Of a stretch of 64,000 nt of DNA, positions 34,371 through 45,117 are shown piece after piece; the first letter of the stretch is position 1; the number at the start of each line of letters is the position of its first letter. The position numbers and the translations under genes are program-made. The stretch is from Panicum virgatum (taxonomy: Eukaryota; Streptophyta; Magnoliopsida; Poales; Poaceae): positions 59,201,922 to 59,265,921 of the forward strand of contig NC_053149.1 in the NCBI RefSeq assembly GCF_016808335.1, in the 5' to 3' direction. The notes under the pieces were generated by a model. The model made no database searches. It worked only from the letters and a program-made list of their open reading frames with translations, and had not been told where the DNA came from.

Positions 34371-35430
34371 TGTCGGTACCCCAGGACTGGGGTACCCCCT
34401 CTTGCTGTGTCCAGGCAAGGATCTTGTAGTTATCCTTAACTACATCCAAACAGCCGGACCCCTGCGGTCCAGAGTCCTGTTCTCCCAGCAGCGGCCCGGA
34501 CCGTTCCACAGTTGGGAAAGGTCCGGAGACACCACGTGTCCCGGAAGAGGCAGGAACTCGTGCGCAAGCAGCCGGGGCTCCGGACCTCCCACGGCGACCG
34601 GACCCCCGCGGGGTCCCGGACCCTCATGGGGTCCCGGACCCCCTGTATAATAACCGGACCCCTCACTAAGGGAAGAGATCGACGCCCCGCGTCGGGGTGG
34701 TTCGGAGCCGCCACGTGTCTGCAAGATATGGCCGTTTGGGTTTCCTTACTAACGTTCACCCACCATTGCATTCATTGCGGTTGGTGGACGTCTGCATTGA
34801 TATGACAGAAGCTGAGGCGTTTCATTGACCAGGGGACACTATTGATCGCGTATTACCAAGGCAGTGAAGCCGCTGGCGCCGCCCATACCGCATCTGCCAG
34901 CCTGCCGTGACAGATGGATACGACGGCTCGGCTTCGCCCATTATGACGCTACATAATAGCCTCAGCAGGCCACGCCGCAAGCTACGCTACTCCAACGGGC
35001 GCCTAGCTGACGGGACAAGAAAAGACCCCCCCCTGAGTCAGAAGAGCAGCAGTGTGCATATCGGAGGAAAGATTCGCGACCACTGTAGCCACAGTCACGT
35101 TGGGCCCACCTGTCGGGGCACCAACGTTCTATGTATCCGCTCCCCCCTTGATCTATAAAAGGGGGGGCGCCGCTAGAAAACCTCAGGCTGGGCAAGAGCC
35201 AAGGCCAGCAGAGGATAGGTTCATACACACCACCAAGAACAATACATCTCCCAGTGGACGTAGGGTATTACGCTCCGGCGGCCCGAACCACTCTAAATCA
35301 TGTGTTCTTGAGTCCCTTTCTCAGCGTAGATCTAGCCCCATCGCCTAGTACTTCCCCGAGTACTCCCTCTCTGGGAATAGGCGGGTGCGTTCCGCCACCC
35401 GGCTGTGGGTACCCCTAGAACCCCACAACA
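34371..35430 (+). repeat. 3' LTR of the non-autonomous element
   Basis: Nearly identical to the 5' LTR. It contains an extra C in the C run before the TATA motif and scattered transitions. Ends CCACAACA at 35430, directly before the right TSD ACATT. Confidence 0.85.
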
Positions 35431-35435
35431 ACATT

Positions 35436-37351
35436 TGTTTAAGATTTTTTAATGTTGTACAACCTTTTCTCATAACATTATCTAGTAATTCATTTTCCCC
35501 AGCATGTGCCTGACACACTTTTTTCTATTTTTTTCTCTCGCAGCCATTGGTAAAAAGGCAAAAACAAGGTCAAGCAGAATTCAAGGAAAACGAATCCTTT
35601 TTTATTCCTTTTTTGTTTGGTAAAAAATATCGTACTGTATCGTGAGTTAAAACAAAAAGTTAATCACTACCCCTGTAAAGTTTTGTTCGATAGTTTTTAT
35701 TTTGTGATAGTAATCTTTTTTTCCCTCTTTTACGTTTAATTGTTAGTTTTACCTTTTTATTATCTATCTTCAAAGTTTTCTGTCTAAAACTTTTCCACCA
35801 CCTCTTTTTAAGCTCGAAATATTTTTTTACTCAATATATTTTTTACTCAAAATAAAATATTTTTCTAGCACTCATTTTTCTTAAATAATTGTTTTCTCAA
35901 AAAAATTCGATATATATGTTTCCATTTACAATTTTTTTTGTTAAAACATTTTCCAACAAAAACTTTTAATAATATGCTTTTTCTAAGCGCTAATGTCAAA
36001 AGTTTTTACAAGTAATTAAATTTTCCAATAAATTTATATTATTATTTCCATTTTTTAATATAATATTTTGTTAAAAGTTACTTTTATTTTCACTCTCCCC
36101 ACCCATATTTTACACCCAATTGTCCCCCATCCGAAAAATAATGGCTTCTGAAAAAGGTTCTCCGTTCACGTTGGTTCCACAACTAATTTTTGTTTTCGCG
36201 TGCGCTTAGGATTTGCAGGAAAGCCAAACGTGAAAAGGGAAAGAGAATTAATATGACATCCACACATATGCCGTGAAAAGGGAAAGGGAATTAATCTGGC
36301 GGGCGCCCGCAAATTAGAATTGGCCGCCGGGTGGGGTCGAGTCCGTCGGTCCGAGTCAGCCGACGCGGCGCGTGTGTGGTTCGGGGAAGGGGGACGGGGA
36401 CGGGGACGCCGGATGCGGTGTGTGTGGTTGCGCCGCTGGGTGGATGACGGGTGGGGCCGGGGCTTTGTACCGGCCGATGGGATTAGACGGGTACGTAAGG
36501 TTTCCGCCGGACGAGTTTGAGTTTGCTTGGATGTTTGTCAGGCAAAGAAGTGATGATCTGACTCCAGAAGGTTCTCTAAACAGATACAGCCAACGTGTTG
36601 ATGCTGTTTCACATATATTTTCTCTGTACTTGAAAAAAAAATCGTTTTGGATAAACTTTAGATCAAATATTGAAAATATAAATCACGAATAACATTTAAA
36701 TTGTTGAGTCTCAAAATACAAAAATCATATGAATATATTTATCTTGAAAAATACTTTCATAAAAACATAAATATATCACTTTTGCGGTAAATATGTTTAT
36801 AAAAATAAGAAGTCAAAGTTAAGCTTTGGAAATTGTGTCTCTATTCAAAATGATTTTCTTTTTAAGTAAGAGCTGAACATAAATAATGCCAAAACTGAAT
36901 GTTCAAGGGTAACTTTACAACTAGGTGCATCTTTTAAAGTTTACCGTAGGTGAGACTCAAATATGAGTTCGAATTACGCCCAAAATCCAACTTAAAATGC
37001 CAAATGCGAGTTAAAATTCACCTTCCATTATCTTAACTCATTATCTGTACAATAATACGTATCCCAGTTTGTACAGCTCCTCAAAAAGATGGGAAACCGA
37101 AAGAAAAAATGAGCTAAAAAATCAATGAACCCCTCTCATGCAATTCTCCTTTCTCTGTGTTGACTATCCCCTATCACGTGCTGGTTCATATATTTATTTC
37201 TCCAGCAACTAGAATATTGGCCTCAGTTCTGACCACGTGCAAGACGACGGCGATTTCTTTTGTTGCTCATCAAGAATCAGCACCTTACAGAGGATCACTT
37301 TCGTGGGGATATCGCCTCCTCGGTCCATGCCGTCGCGTTTACCGATGAAGA
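35436..37351. other. AT-rich filler and unassigned DNA
   Basis: From 35436 to about 36130 is T/A-rich DNA of the same texture as 28560-29330; the young retrotransposon apparently inserted into it. From 36300 to 36530 is a short GC-rich island (GGGGACGGGGACG-type repeats) with a low-complexity frame, not accepted as a gene. From 36600 to 37350 is unassigned sequence. Confidence 0.4.
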
Positions 37352-37355
37352 CTTT

Positions 37356-37583
37356 GGGTGTGTTTAGTTGGTGAAAAAGTTTGAGTTTCTGTACTATAGT
37401 ATTTTCGTTGTTACTTGACAAATAATATCAAATTATAGATTTATTAGGCTTAAAAGATTCAGCTTGTACTAATCAATTAGACTATGTAATTAATTATTTT
37501 TTTAACTATATTTAATGTTTCATACATATATTCAAAAATTTGATGTGACGAATACTGTAATTTTTTTTTTAACTAAACAGGGC
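37356..37583. mobile_element. MITE, 228 bp, GTGTTTAGTT termini
   Basis: The left end is GGGTGTGTTTAGTTGG and the right end, in reverse complement, is GCCCTGTTTAGTT. CTTT flanks both sides (37352-37355 and 37584-37587). The interior is AT-rich and non-coding. This type of terminus is common in grass MITEs. It truncates the C-terminal end of the adjoining LEA_2 pseudogene. Confidence 0.65.
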
Positions 37584-38021
37584 CTTTGACGTCGACGTTG
37601 AGGACCGCCGTGCCGTTGCTCCACTCCGAGGACAAGCGGGCGCGGAGCCGGTCCGACAGCCCCAGCGCCGCCACCTCCACGGCCATGTCCCGGCGCCTCC
37701 CCGCGCAGTCCCGCGGCTCCGTGGTAGCCCAGCCGAGCGCGGCGCCCGAGTAGAGGACAGTCACGTCCACGCGGTCGCCGCACGTGTTGCGCGGATGGGT
37801 TGAGCACCGGCGAGAGCACCGCCTCCGCCGCCGGGCCGATGCCGTCGTAGCCGACGACGTGGACGGATGAGGGGAGGCTCAGGAACGCCATGTACCTCAG
37901 CGCGACGGTGCAGGCCATGGCGTATATGAGTATATGACGAACGCGACCTGCCATCCGCTGCACGCGCGGCACCGGGCCGGCGGCGCGCGGTGGCCGCGAC
38001 CGGACGCCGTTCCGCCGCCAT
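37584..38021 (-). pseudogene. NDR1/HIN1-like (LEA_2) pseudogene, copy 1
   Basis: Read on the minus strand from ATG 38021: basic Ala/Arg-rich N-terminus, a stretch corresponding to AVALRYMAFLSLP (membrane-proximal), SVHVVGYDGIGP, then a LEA_2-like core including VDVTVLYSGAALGWATTEP, DMAVEVAALG and SSEWSNGTAVLNVDV. The frame must shift near 37780 between the two halves, and also near the N-terminus relative to copy 2. The 3' end is cut by a MITE at 37583. NHL proteins are membrane-anchored apoplastic/plasma-membrane proteins linked to defence. Copy 2 at 43411-43611 and the shared upstream DNA show a segmental duplication. Confidence 0.65.
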
Positions 38022-38213
38022 GACGCGGATCGACTTGCCCGCCGCGCTCACCCATGATACGTGATCTGTCTGGTCGCCGAGCCTGCCTAGGTGTTGACGA
38101 GGATTTGAGGTAAACTTTCCTGCGTAACGGGATCTACTTCTATCTATTCGTGTCCGCCTCCGTCTCCGTCAGGGAGAGAGCGAGAGGTCAAGTTCGGCCC
38201 GGATTCATGCGGA

Positions 38214-38990
38214 TCAAGAGTATTATACAATTAGTAATAAATAAATTAAAAAATCTTGTAATATTTAGTAATTCTCTAAAAGTGGGGCACATGTCACCAC
38301 CATATGATCCTTCTGGGCCTATAAATAGAGAACCCCCTCTTTGTCATGCCATCTATCTAAGAGCATGGTAGATGAGAGAGGTGAGTGCTAGGATAGCCAT
38401 AACTGTCTATCTAAAAGCATAGTAGATGAGAGGGGTGAGTGCTAGGATAGCCATAAAGAGAAAGTGTGTTGTAGTCTTGTGTAATACTATTGTGTTGTAA
38501 TAAAATAAGTGTTTTTGTAAGTGTTATCTCTTAATTTCTAAATACTTAGTGTATAAGTTGTGATTTATCGTAGATTTGCTCTGCCACCCGGGATCAAAAA
38601 GGGTCTGGCTTCATCATTAGCCTCTGCCTCTTAGAAGCTAGCTTCATCTATTGTTAGGCTCTGCCACCCGGAAGACAGAAAGCGGCTCTGCCGTCGAAAT
38701 AGTCTTATACACTAAGTAGCTAGACATTAAAAATACTAATCGTAGCTAGACATTAAAAAAAAACTAACCGACTCTACAGTGAGTTAGTGTAATTTAAGTG
38801 TAGGTTCTCAGTTTAGTGGGTATTATGACCACCTCAGTTTCCAATATTAAATTAAAAAGATATCAGTATATTTGTTTTCACTTTATAAGGAAATAGCGTG
38901 AATATATTATAAAATTTTATATAAGGTCTAGACTCTCGAGGGGCCGTCACGATGAGTTCGCCAGAGGGCCTTCAAAATCCTATGGCCGGC
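38214..38990. mobile_element. LTR-like insertion with TATA box, boundaries unclear
   Basis: Homology between the two LEA_2 upstream regions breaks at about 38213 ('gcggatcaagag'), after which unrelated DNA begins. It contains CCTATAAATAGAG (38319-38331), a good TATA context. Two about 55-bp tandem units ('tctatctaa.agcat.gtagatgagag.ggtgagtgctaggatagccata') lie at 38350-38456. This resembles a Copia-type LTR, but I could not find matching termini or a TSD. Confidence 0.35.
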
Positions 38991-39499
38991 ACTGAGTAGG
39001 CCGAGCAGCAGAAGAGGAGGTGAGTAGGCCGAGCAGCAGAAGAGGAGGGGCAGGGCGGTGGGTTCTTACCGCTTGTTCTCCAAGCCTGGAGGAAACCCTT
39101 ATCCGAACGGTGCGGTGCGGAAGGGGTTTGGCGGTGGTTGTGTGGAGGCGGTATTTATGGGCGCCCATCACTGCGGGCTTGCAATGCCACCTCTGCTCAG
39201 ACGGAGGAAGGACGACTCGCATCATGCAGGCCCCGAATCGAGCGATGGTAGAGAGTGCTAATTAGCAAGGCGTGCGAGTGTGTTGACAGGAGCACTACCG
39301 CTACGGAGACAATCAGGCAAACTTTGGATGCTAGGGTGCAGGGGAATTGATGGAGGCAGCGCCGTCGGCAACTCGGCGAGAGTTAGTTGGGTGTGGAGAG
39401 AGGCTTGAAGTCGGAGCTGCCTCGGGGTCTCGCGGAGTCGGGGGGAAGCCGGGAACAATGTTAATGCGAAAGAGGATTTAGTGGGGAAGCGAGAAGAAG
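38991..39499. other. Unassigned DNA with a short tandem duplication
   Basis: A 27-bp unit (GAGTAGGCCGAGCAGCAGAA...) is duplicated in tandem near 38994-39047. No recognisable gene. Confidence 0.4.
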
Positions 39500-40080
39500 G
39501 GCGCCATCCGGGTCGAGGCTCATGGGCCAGCCATGGCCCAACTTTTTGGCCCAGCACGGGCTTAGCCCGGTCTGAAGTTAATCGGGTCCGGGCTGGTCCG
39601 GCACTGTCATGCTTGGAATGAAGCGTCGGCATGTGGGCTAACCCGGCCCGGCACGAAATAAATCTCTGCCCGACCAAACATGTGGGCCAACTCGAGCCCG
39701 AGAAGCCTACTAAGGTCCATGAGTTCGATTATCTTTGTGTGTATATGTATATTTGAATGTGTATGTGTGATAAAATTGTTTGAATTTAAACATGTATTAA
39801 GATTTCAATAAATTTTTTTATCAAATTTGAAATTTTGAAATAATTCTGCATTAAAGAAAGAGTTGAATGGCTTTATGGGCTCACAACCCGCAGAGCCTGT
39901 ATAGGATATCGGACCGACCCGACACGGATAACAGACCTTCGGGCCGTGCCTAGGCCGAAACCTTAGCACTTGTGCCGGCCTGGCCCGGCACGGATAAATA
40001 ATCCGTCGGGCCTAATCTTGCCGGGCGAGTCGGGTTCGGGCTGTGCCGTGCCGTGCCGGGCAGCCCGAATGGCCAACTAT
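39500..40080. mobile_element. Degenerate hAT-like element rich in GGCCCGG motifs
   Basis: Blocks at 39515-39700 and 39880-40080 are full of GGCCCG, GCACGG and GGGCCGTGCC motifs in both orientations, like the hAT element at 20343-20770. The right terminus reads TATAGTTGGCCATTCGGGC in reverse complement, close to that element's TIR. The left terminus and the 8-bp TSD were not found, so it is probably truncated. Confidence 0.5.
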
Positions 40081-40141
40081 AATCAAGTATGGTAAGACCT
40101 CCATATAACACAATTCTAGAACCATTATAGGGTAAAGTCAG

Positions 40142-42024
40142 TCATTTCAGCTTCCAATCAACTTGCATAGGACTGAATTGTTCTAACAAATCCATCCCCA
40201 ATATGATGTCATAAGTTGACAGAGGTAGAACTCTGAGATCTGAGGTAAAAGAATACCCATCAACTGACCTGGCTGCCTGAGGAATGTAAGAACCACAAGA
40301 GAGCTGATCACCATTAGCCACACGCACAGAGATAGCAGTTGGTAAACTGACAACATTATCTAACACAGGAACCAAGGAGGAACTGACAAAGGAGTGAGAG
40401 CTGCCAGAGTCGACCGGAATGGCTACAGGGTGTCCCTGAATGTGACCTGACAAACAAAGAGTCCGGGGAGCAGGCACATCTGAAAGAGCAGCCACTGAAA
40501 GAGTGAAAAATAATTGATCCTGATGCTGAGTATCATCCCCGAGTTGAGAGAGACTGCTCGTTGTCATCGTCTCATCGAACATATCCAATAATTCCTGGAT
40601 AACATGCAACTGCACTGAATCTGCACACATGATTTCTGGACCATTTAGCAGCACACTTTTCACAAAGGCCCTTGGCACGTCTGAAACGACGGAGAGCTTG
40701 CCACTTTTCCTCAACAGAACCGGCTGTTTTCTTCGCCTCAAGATCGAGCATCGGTTTGTCAGACTTGGCAAGGGGGCTTGGCAACGGATACAGAGGCTTG
40801 TGAGTAACTTTCAGCACAAAAGAGAAATCCGGCTTCTTAGGTTCTTTACGCTTGCCAGGATCGTATACTTCCTCCTACAATCAGGGGCGGAGCTACATTC
40901 ATCCTAGGGGTGCCCGGGCACCCACGTCGAAATGAAAATACAATGGTAATCATCAAATTTTCACCTTATAAATTAGATAGCTAGCAACAGAATCATGGAC
41001 ATAGCACACCCATGATTCAGCTCTAGCTTCGCTCCAGCCTACAATTGGGCAAGAACAAAGGCAGTATCGAGAGAATTTGAACGATGGAGTAAAATAATTG
41101 ATCGAAACTCCTCTTTCAGGCCATCGATAAATCTCATAGTATAATGCAGAGGGTCAGACTGGGACTCATAGGCTGCTAACTGATCAACAATAGAAGAAAA
41201 CCGATCAATATAATCTAGGACAGTACCGGTCTGCTTAATGTGAAGCAGCTGCCGGATCAACAACTCATGCTGGTCCCTACCAAAGCGATCTAGAATCAAA
41301 TCAGTGAATTCAGACCAAGAGCAGGTACGGGTATGTTTTTCAACTGACTAAAGCCAGCGTGCTGCTGCATCCGTAAAACTCATGGCGGCCAAACGCACCC
41401 ACATACTAGAATCAATATCAAACAGGTCAAAATAATCCGCACAGCGACGGATCCACAACTTGGGTTGCTGGCCATCAAAACTGGGAAAATTCATCTTAGG
41501 CACCTTCCCCACAGAGTGACTCCTAGAACCGAATGTGAACCGCGGGAATCAAGACGACTCGGCTTTGGTAGGGGAAACGGGGTGGGAAGGACGGACAACG
41601 TACCGTTGCCCGGGGGATGCACCACGGTCGTGACGACCCCATGGTCACCCTCCCGGTTAAGCATGTCGACGCGGTGCTCGTTGGGCAATTCGGTGGCGGA
41701 TTCGGCAGCGACCGGGATCGGCAAGGCGATGAGTGGAGGTTCCCCGCTCTTGCCGTCGCGGAGGGCGCGCTCCCAGTGCTTGGTGAGCTTGCCGACCTCG
41801 AGGCGGATGTCGTCGACCGTGTCGTCGACGCCGGGTCGCCACTCCTCGAGGGAAGCTGCCACAGACTCGACGGCCTGAATCCGCGCACCTTGTGCGGTCT
41901 CCAAGCCCTGGATCTGGCGCTGGAGCTTGGTGTCGAGGTCGTCGAGCCGCTTGTCGAAGTTGGCTTGCTGCTCGGAGAAGCGCTTGGCGAGCTCGTCCAG
42001 GATCAACTTGGTGTCGGGATTCAT
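40142..42024 (-). pseudogene. gag and protease remnant of Ty3/gypsy element
   Basis: The gag N-terminus (42024-41491) has a coiled-coil-like, charged N-terminal region (LDELAKRFSEQQANFDKRL). The capsid region follows in another frame (FDGQQPKLWIRRC, then a stop, then CSWSEFTDLILDRFGRDQHE). After the MITE come a CX2C...HX4C knuckle-like motif (CEKCAAKWSRNHVC) and a retropepsin-type protease with D in VDSGSS. Several frame changes mean it is inactive. Confidence 0.75.
40882..41037. mobile_element. hAT MITE, 156 bp, TSD CCTACAAT
   Basis: Termini are CAGGGGCGGAGCTA on the left and, in reverse complement, CTGGAGCGAAGCTA on the right. The 8-bp duplication CCTACAAT flanks it (40874-40881 and 41038-41045). 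It is inserted in the gag remnant of the Ty3/gypsy element, so it is younger than that element. No coding capacity. Confidence 0.88.
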
Positions 42025-43026
42025 GGCACCGAGACGGCGCTGGAAACGTATGTATCACCAATACGCGATACGGGTATGGTGATACTGTTACGGCGATACG
42101 TGAGTTTGAAAGATGACACAATGGTAGTATAAAGAGAATATCAGAGTATCGAAGTATCGGATACGCAAGTATCAGATACGAGTACGGCTGGATTAGTGAA
42201 GTATCGGTGATTCATAGATAGAAACACGTAAAGTGGTCATGAGAAGCTTGGCAATCCAGGATCGGACGAATCACCGCTAGAAGAACTCGAGAAGGACCAA
42301 AGCAGACACGCGCGGTCCTGAGTTTTTGGTGGCCCGCGGCGTAACTAAAAAAGAGGCCCCCTAACAATACTATGAACTAATAATAACAATAACAGTAGTA
42401 GTCAAAAACACTTTAAAGTGTCCAAAGCAACATTTATATCATACAATTTATACATATTAGCTTAAAATTTCTTTTAGCATTTCTCAATGTGAAACCATCG
42501 ATGATGGCATTAGTGTTGATCTACCAATAATTTATTCTCAATGCATAAAGTGGCCAAACCATTTAATCTTTTTTGAGATATTACAGACCTGAAATAATTC
42601 TTCAATAGTTTTAACTTTGATGGGTGTCTTCTAGATGACATGAGGGCTCTGAAATTTTCAAAAAGATAATTATCAAACATAGATATAGAGGGTAGATGCT
42701 AACAGACGAATTTTGACTTCAAAGACGAAGGATCAATGAAGGGGCTAGTATCAGTCTATCAGATGATTTACGAGTTACGGGCAGTGAGATTGGAATCCAA
42801 TCAGGGTGAGTGAATGAACAACGACAATGAGAATTCAAGGAATCGATGAGTCGGCTAGCGTGGTACGCAATTGCCAATTAGACAAGCATGACTACGTGAT
42901 TAGCTTGTAGGCCTTCTAGCGTTGCTTCTTGCTTGTCGTGTGAACCTAGCGCACAGCTCGACCCCCCTCAGGGCCAGGCCTGAAAGCAGATCCGGGTAGT
43001 GGAGGGAGGCCGAGGATCGGAGGAAG
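42025..43026 (-). other. Leader of the Ty3/gypsy remnant with unassigned AT-rich insert
   Basis: Between the primer-binding site and the gag ATG lie about 1 kb. From 42060 to 42220 are repeated GTATC/GATAC motifs ('agtatcggatacgcaagtatcagatacg'). From about 42340 to 42740 the DNA is AT-rich and looks like a separate insertion, though no termini were found. Confidence 0.35.
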
Positions 43027-43410
43027 CTGATACCAATTGTTAGCGTGGGAGACGGGGAAGAAGCAGAGAAAGGAGAAGAACAGAAGAACGAACACGGAAT
43101 GGGGCGATCAGAGGACAGATTACTTTATGAGAGGGGTAAGGTTTAGGATACAAGTTGAACGAACACGGAATGTGGCGATCAGAGGACAGATTACTTGCGA
43201 GAGGAGTAAGGTTTAGCATACAAGTTGATCGAAGATCCTCCAGCCCTCACACGCTCGAGTATTTAAGCTGATCTCTAGTACATGGGCTGGGCCCTGGCTG
43301 TGCACGCATGCACGAGTCACACCCACTCGCTGCCGCTCAGGCGCACATTGGGCTTGCTAATGCGTCGGCCCATCGCTGCAGGCGTTCCCGCCAAGACCGG
43401 GGTGCTGACA

Positions 43411-43611
43411 CTCCACCACCGGACCGATGCCGTCGTAGCCGACGACGTGGACGGAGAAGGAGGGGAGGCTCAGGAACGCCATGTACCTCAGCGCGACGGT
43501 GCAGGCCGTGGCGCATATGACGATTGACGAACGCGACCTGCCATACGGTGGACGCGCGGCGCCTGGCCGGCGGCGCGCGGTGGCCGCGGCCGGACGCCGT
43601 TCCGCCGCCAT
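43411..43611 (-). pseudogene. NDR1/HIN1-like (LEA_2) pseudogene, copy 2, truncated
   Basis: From ATG 43611 the minus-strand frame reads a basic N-terminus, a hydrophobic segment (IVICATACTVALRYMAFLSL), then FSVHVVGYDGIGPVV. It stops at 43411 where the Ty3/gypsy LTR begins. It parallels copy 1 (37584-38021) closely, and the following about 180 bp upstream of the ATG also match copy 1's upstream DNA. The LEA_2 core is lost. Confidence 0.65.
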
Positions 43612-43886
43612 CACGCGGATCAACTTGCCCGCCGCGCTGCCTAGGTGCGTGGATTAGGCTTGACGAGGCCTTGAGGTAAACTTGCCTGCGTAACGTGATC
43701 TACTCCTATCTATTCGTGTCCGTCTCCGTCTCCGTCAGAGAGAGAGCGAGAGGTCAAGTTCGGCCCGGATTCATGCGGAGCACGAGTCTCTTCCTGCTAT
43801 ATCAACACACATAGATCAGGCGGTCAGGCCCCACCCTTGTAATAATCAAATTATTTATAGGTGTTTAATTCGATCGATTCGCATCG

Positions 43887-44525
43887 ATGGCCGCCGACGA
43901 CAGCTCAGGCGGCGGCGGCGGCGGCGAGAGGCCACAACGGCACCCGCTGGTGGGCTGGTTCTTGACGTGCGCCATCCTGGTGGGCTTCGGAGTCTTCATG
44001 GTCTACATCTTCGAGCGCGCCCTGTACCAGGCGCCGGAGTTCAAGGCGACCGTGTCCGCGTACGAGGGGCTCGACGCCCCGGCGGCCGGCGCGGGCGCAC
44101 GTTCCGCGTCGCGCTCCGCGTCGGCAACGAGCTCAACTGGCGCCCGTTCTGCGCCGAGCGGGGCAGCGTGGTGGTGGCGTACGCGGGGGTGCCCCTCGCG
44201 CGCGCCGCCCTCCCGGGGTTCTGCGTGCCCGGGGTGGGGGGAGCGTCGGACCGTGCCCATCGTGGCCACGGGGGAGGGGATGCGGGGGGTGCCCGCCGGG
44301 CTGCGCCGGCGGCGGGAGCGGGTGCCGCTGTCGGTGCAGGTGACCGTGAAGAAGTTCACCGAGAGTACCGCCGTGCCCGCGCCGATGCTGGTGTCGCGAT
44401 GCTGGATGGGCAGCCCGTGTGGCCGCCGTCGCTCTGCCCGCGCTTTTCTGTTGTGTGTCGATGCCGAGCATGTTTTAGATGGCTGGAATGTTGGTCCCAC
44501 AATCGTTACTCCCTCCATTAGGTGA
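43887..44525 (+). pseudogene. NDR1/HIN1-like (LEA_2) gene with compensating frameshifts
   Basis: From ATG 43887 the frame encodes a Gly/Arg-rich N-terminus, one membrane segment (WFLTCAILVGFGVFMVYIF, residues about 29-47), ALYQAPEFKATVSAYEGL, and later RRTVPIVATGEGM and VQVTVKKFTEST. Between about 44096 and 44232 the protein-like reading (TFRVALRVGNELNWRPF, CAERGSVVVAYAGVPLAR) is in the next frame. The annotated frame is open through this segment but gives low-complexity Ser/Arg sequence. A one-base loss near 44095 and a one-base gain in the G run near 44232 would explain this. The open frame therefore stays 212 codons long while about 45 codons are scrambled. It is divergent from truncated copy 2, sharing about 275 bp. 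It may be expressed but is probably non-functional. Confidence 0.6.
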
Positions 44526-45117
44526 GCACTCCACTATTTTGTTCGCGAAACTATGTTCCGGTAGACGGTAGTTGTCGGAAAAAAAAAACAATGTTCCTAA
44601 GTTGTTCGGCATATCCACATGTGTAATATTTTTGGGATTTCAGAAGTCGTTTCGGTTGACATGTCTCATTTGGGCAGACTGAACGTTCACATGATAATGA
44701 ACAAAATCATATGATATTTCGTGGCTCACGCAAGTGTACTTTCCCGTGATGGTATGGTGTTACTTTTAGAAAACGGTGTAATCAACTGATTCTAGGAGAA
44801 ATTAGCCAGCCTAACTGCCTAAATCGAGGTAGACCTTGACACATTAACGATGCTGCTGCGAGCCTGCGAGGCTTAGCACCGAAGCAAATCACACAATTAA
44901 GTCAATTCTTCCCAGGCAAGTGGCTTGCACTTATTTAGACTGGCACATGTTACACAAGCAGAGGCATGGACGGTAGGTGTTAGCGGCTAATGACGTAGTA
45001 TAGCATTACCTTGACTACGAAGCTCCTTTCATCCCAAGTCTTTAGCACTTCATAACATTGTTTACGTACAGTTTCAGATGACCATTGTTTAGATACGGCC
45101 CCTTGCGCTTAGACTCT
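44526..45117. other. Intergenic DNA, no gene seen
   Basis: Unique-looking, AT-balanced DNA. No exon, repeat boundary or RNA gene was recognised. Confidence 0.4.

Larger units (their letters stand above)
31299..35430 (+). mobile_element. Complete non-autonomous LTR retrotransposon, TSD ACATT
   Basis: Two LTRs (31299-32357, 1059 bp; 34371-35430, 1060 bp) bound a 2013-bp interior. The element is flanked by ACATT at 31294-31298 and 35431-35435. A primer-binding site TGGCGCCGT at 32361-32369 fits tRNA-Asp-type priming, and a purine/G-rich tract (GAGGTGGGCCCGGGGGCC) precedes LTR 2. Each LTR has a TATA motif (TATAAAAG at 32081; TATAAAA at 35154). By eye the LTRs differ at about seven bases and one indel (about 0.7%), implying a recent insertion. 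The interior has no gag, protease, RT, RNase H or integrase signature, so the element must be moved in trans. It carries a 52-bp tandem array. Superfamily probably Ty3/gypsy by PBS; not proven. Confidence 0.88.
40142..43410 (-). mobile_element. Decayed Ty3/gypsy element, 5' part only
   Basis: On the minus strand the order is: LTR (43410-43038, TG...CA ends TGTCAGC/GCTAACA), a tRNA-Met-type primer-binding site TGGTATCAG (43035-43027), leader, gag from ATG 42024, a CCHC-like knuckle near 40640, and an aspartic protease with VDSGSSHSF and GMDLLEQF down to 40142. RT, RNase H, integrase and the second LTR are missing. Gag has a frameshift near 41520 and a stop at 41348-41350, and is interrupted by a MITE. 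The LTR contains a about 70-bp tandem duplication ('cgaacacggaat.tggcgatcagaggacaga'). The LTR end abuts the truncated LEA_2 copy 2 at 43411. Confidence 0.75.

Noticed and set aside
36320..36692. Trp/Gly/Arg-rich frames in a GC island
   Set aside because: Low complexity, no domain and two competing frames. Possibly a CpG-type leader remnant.
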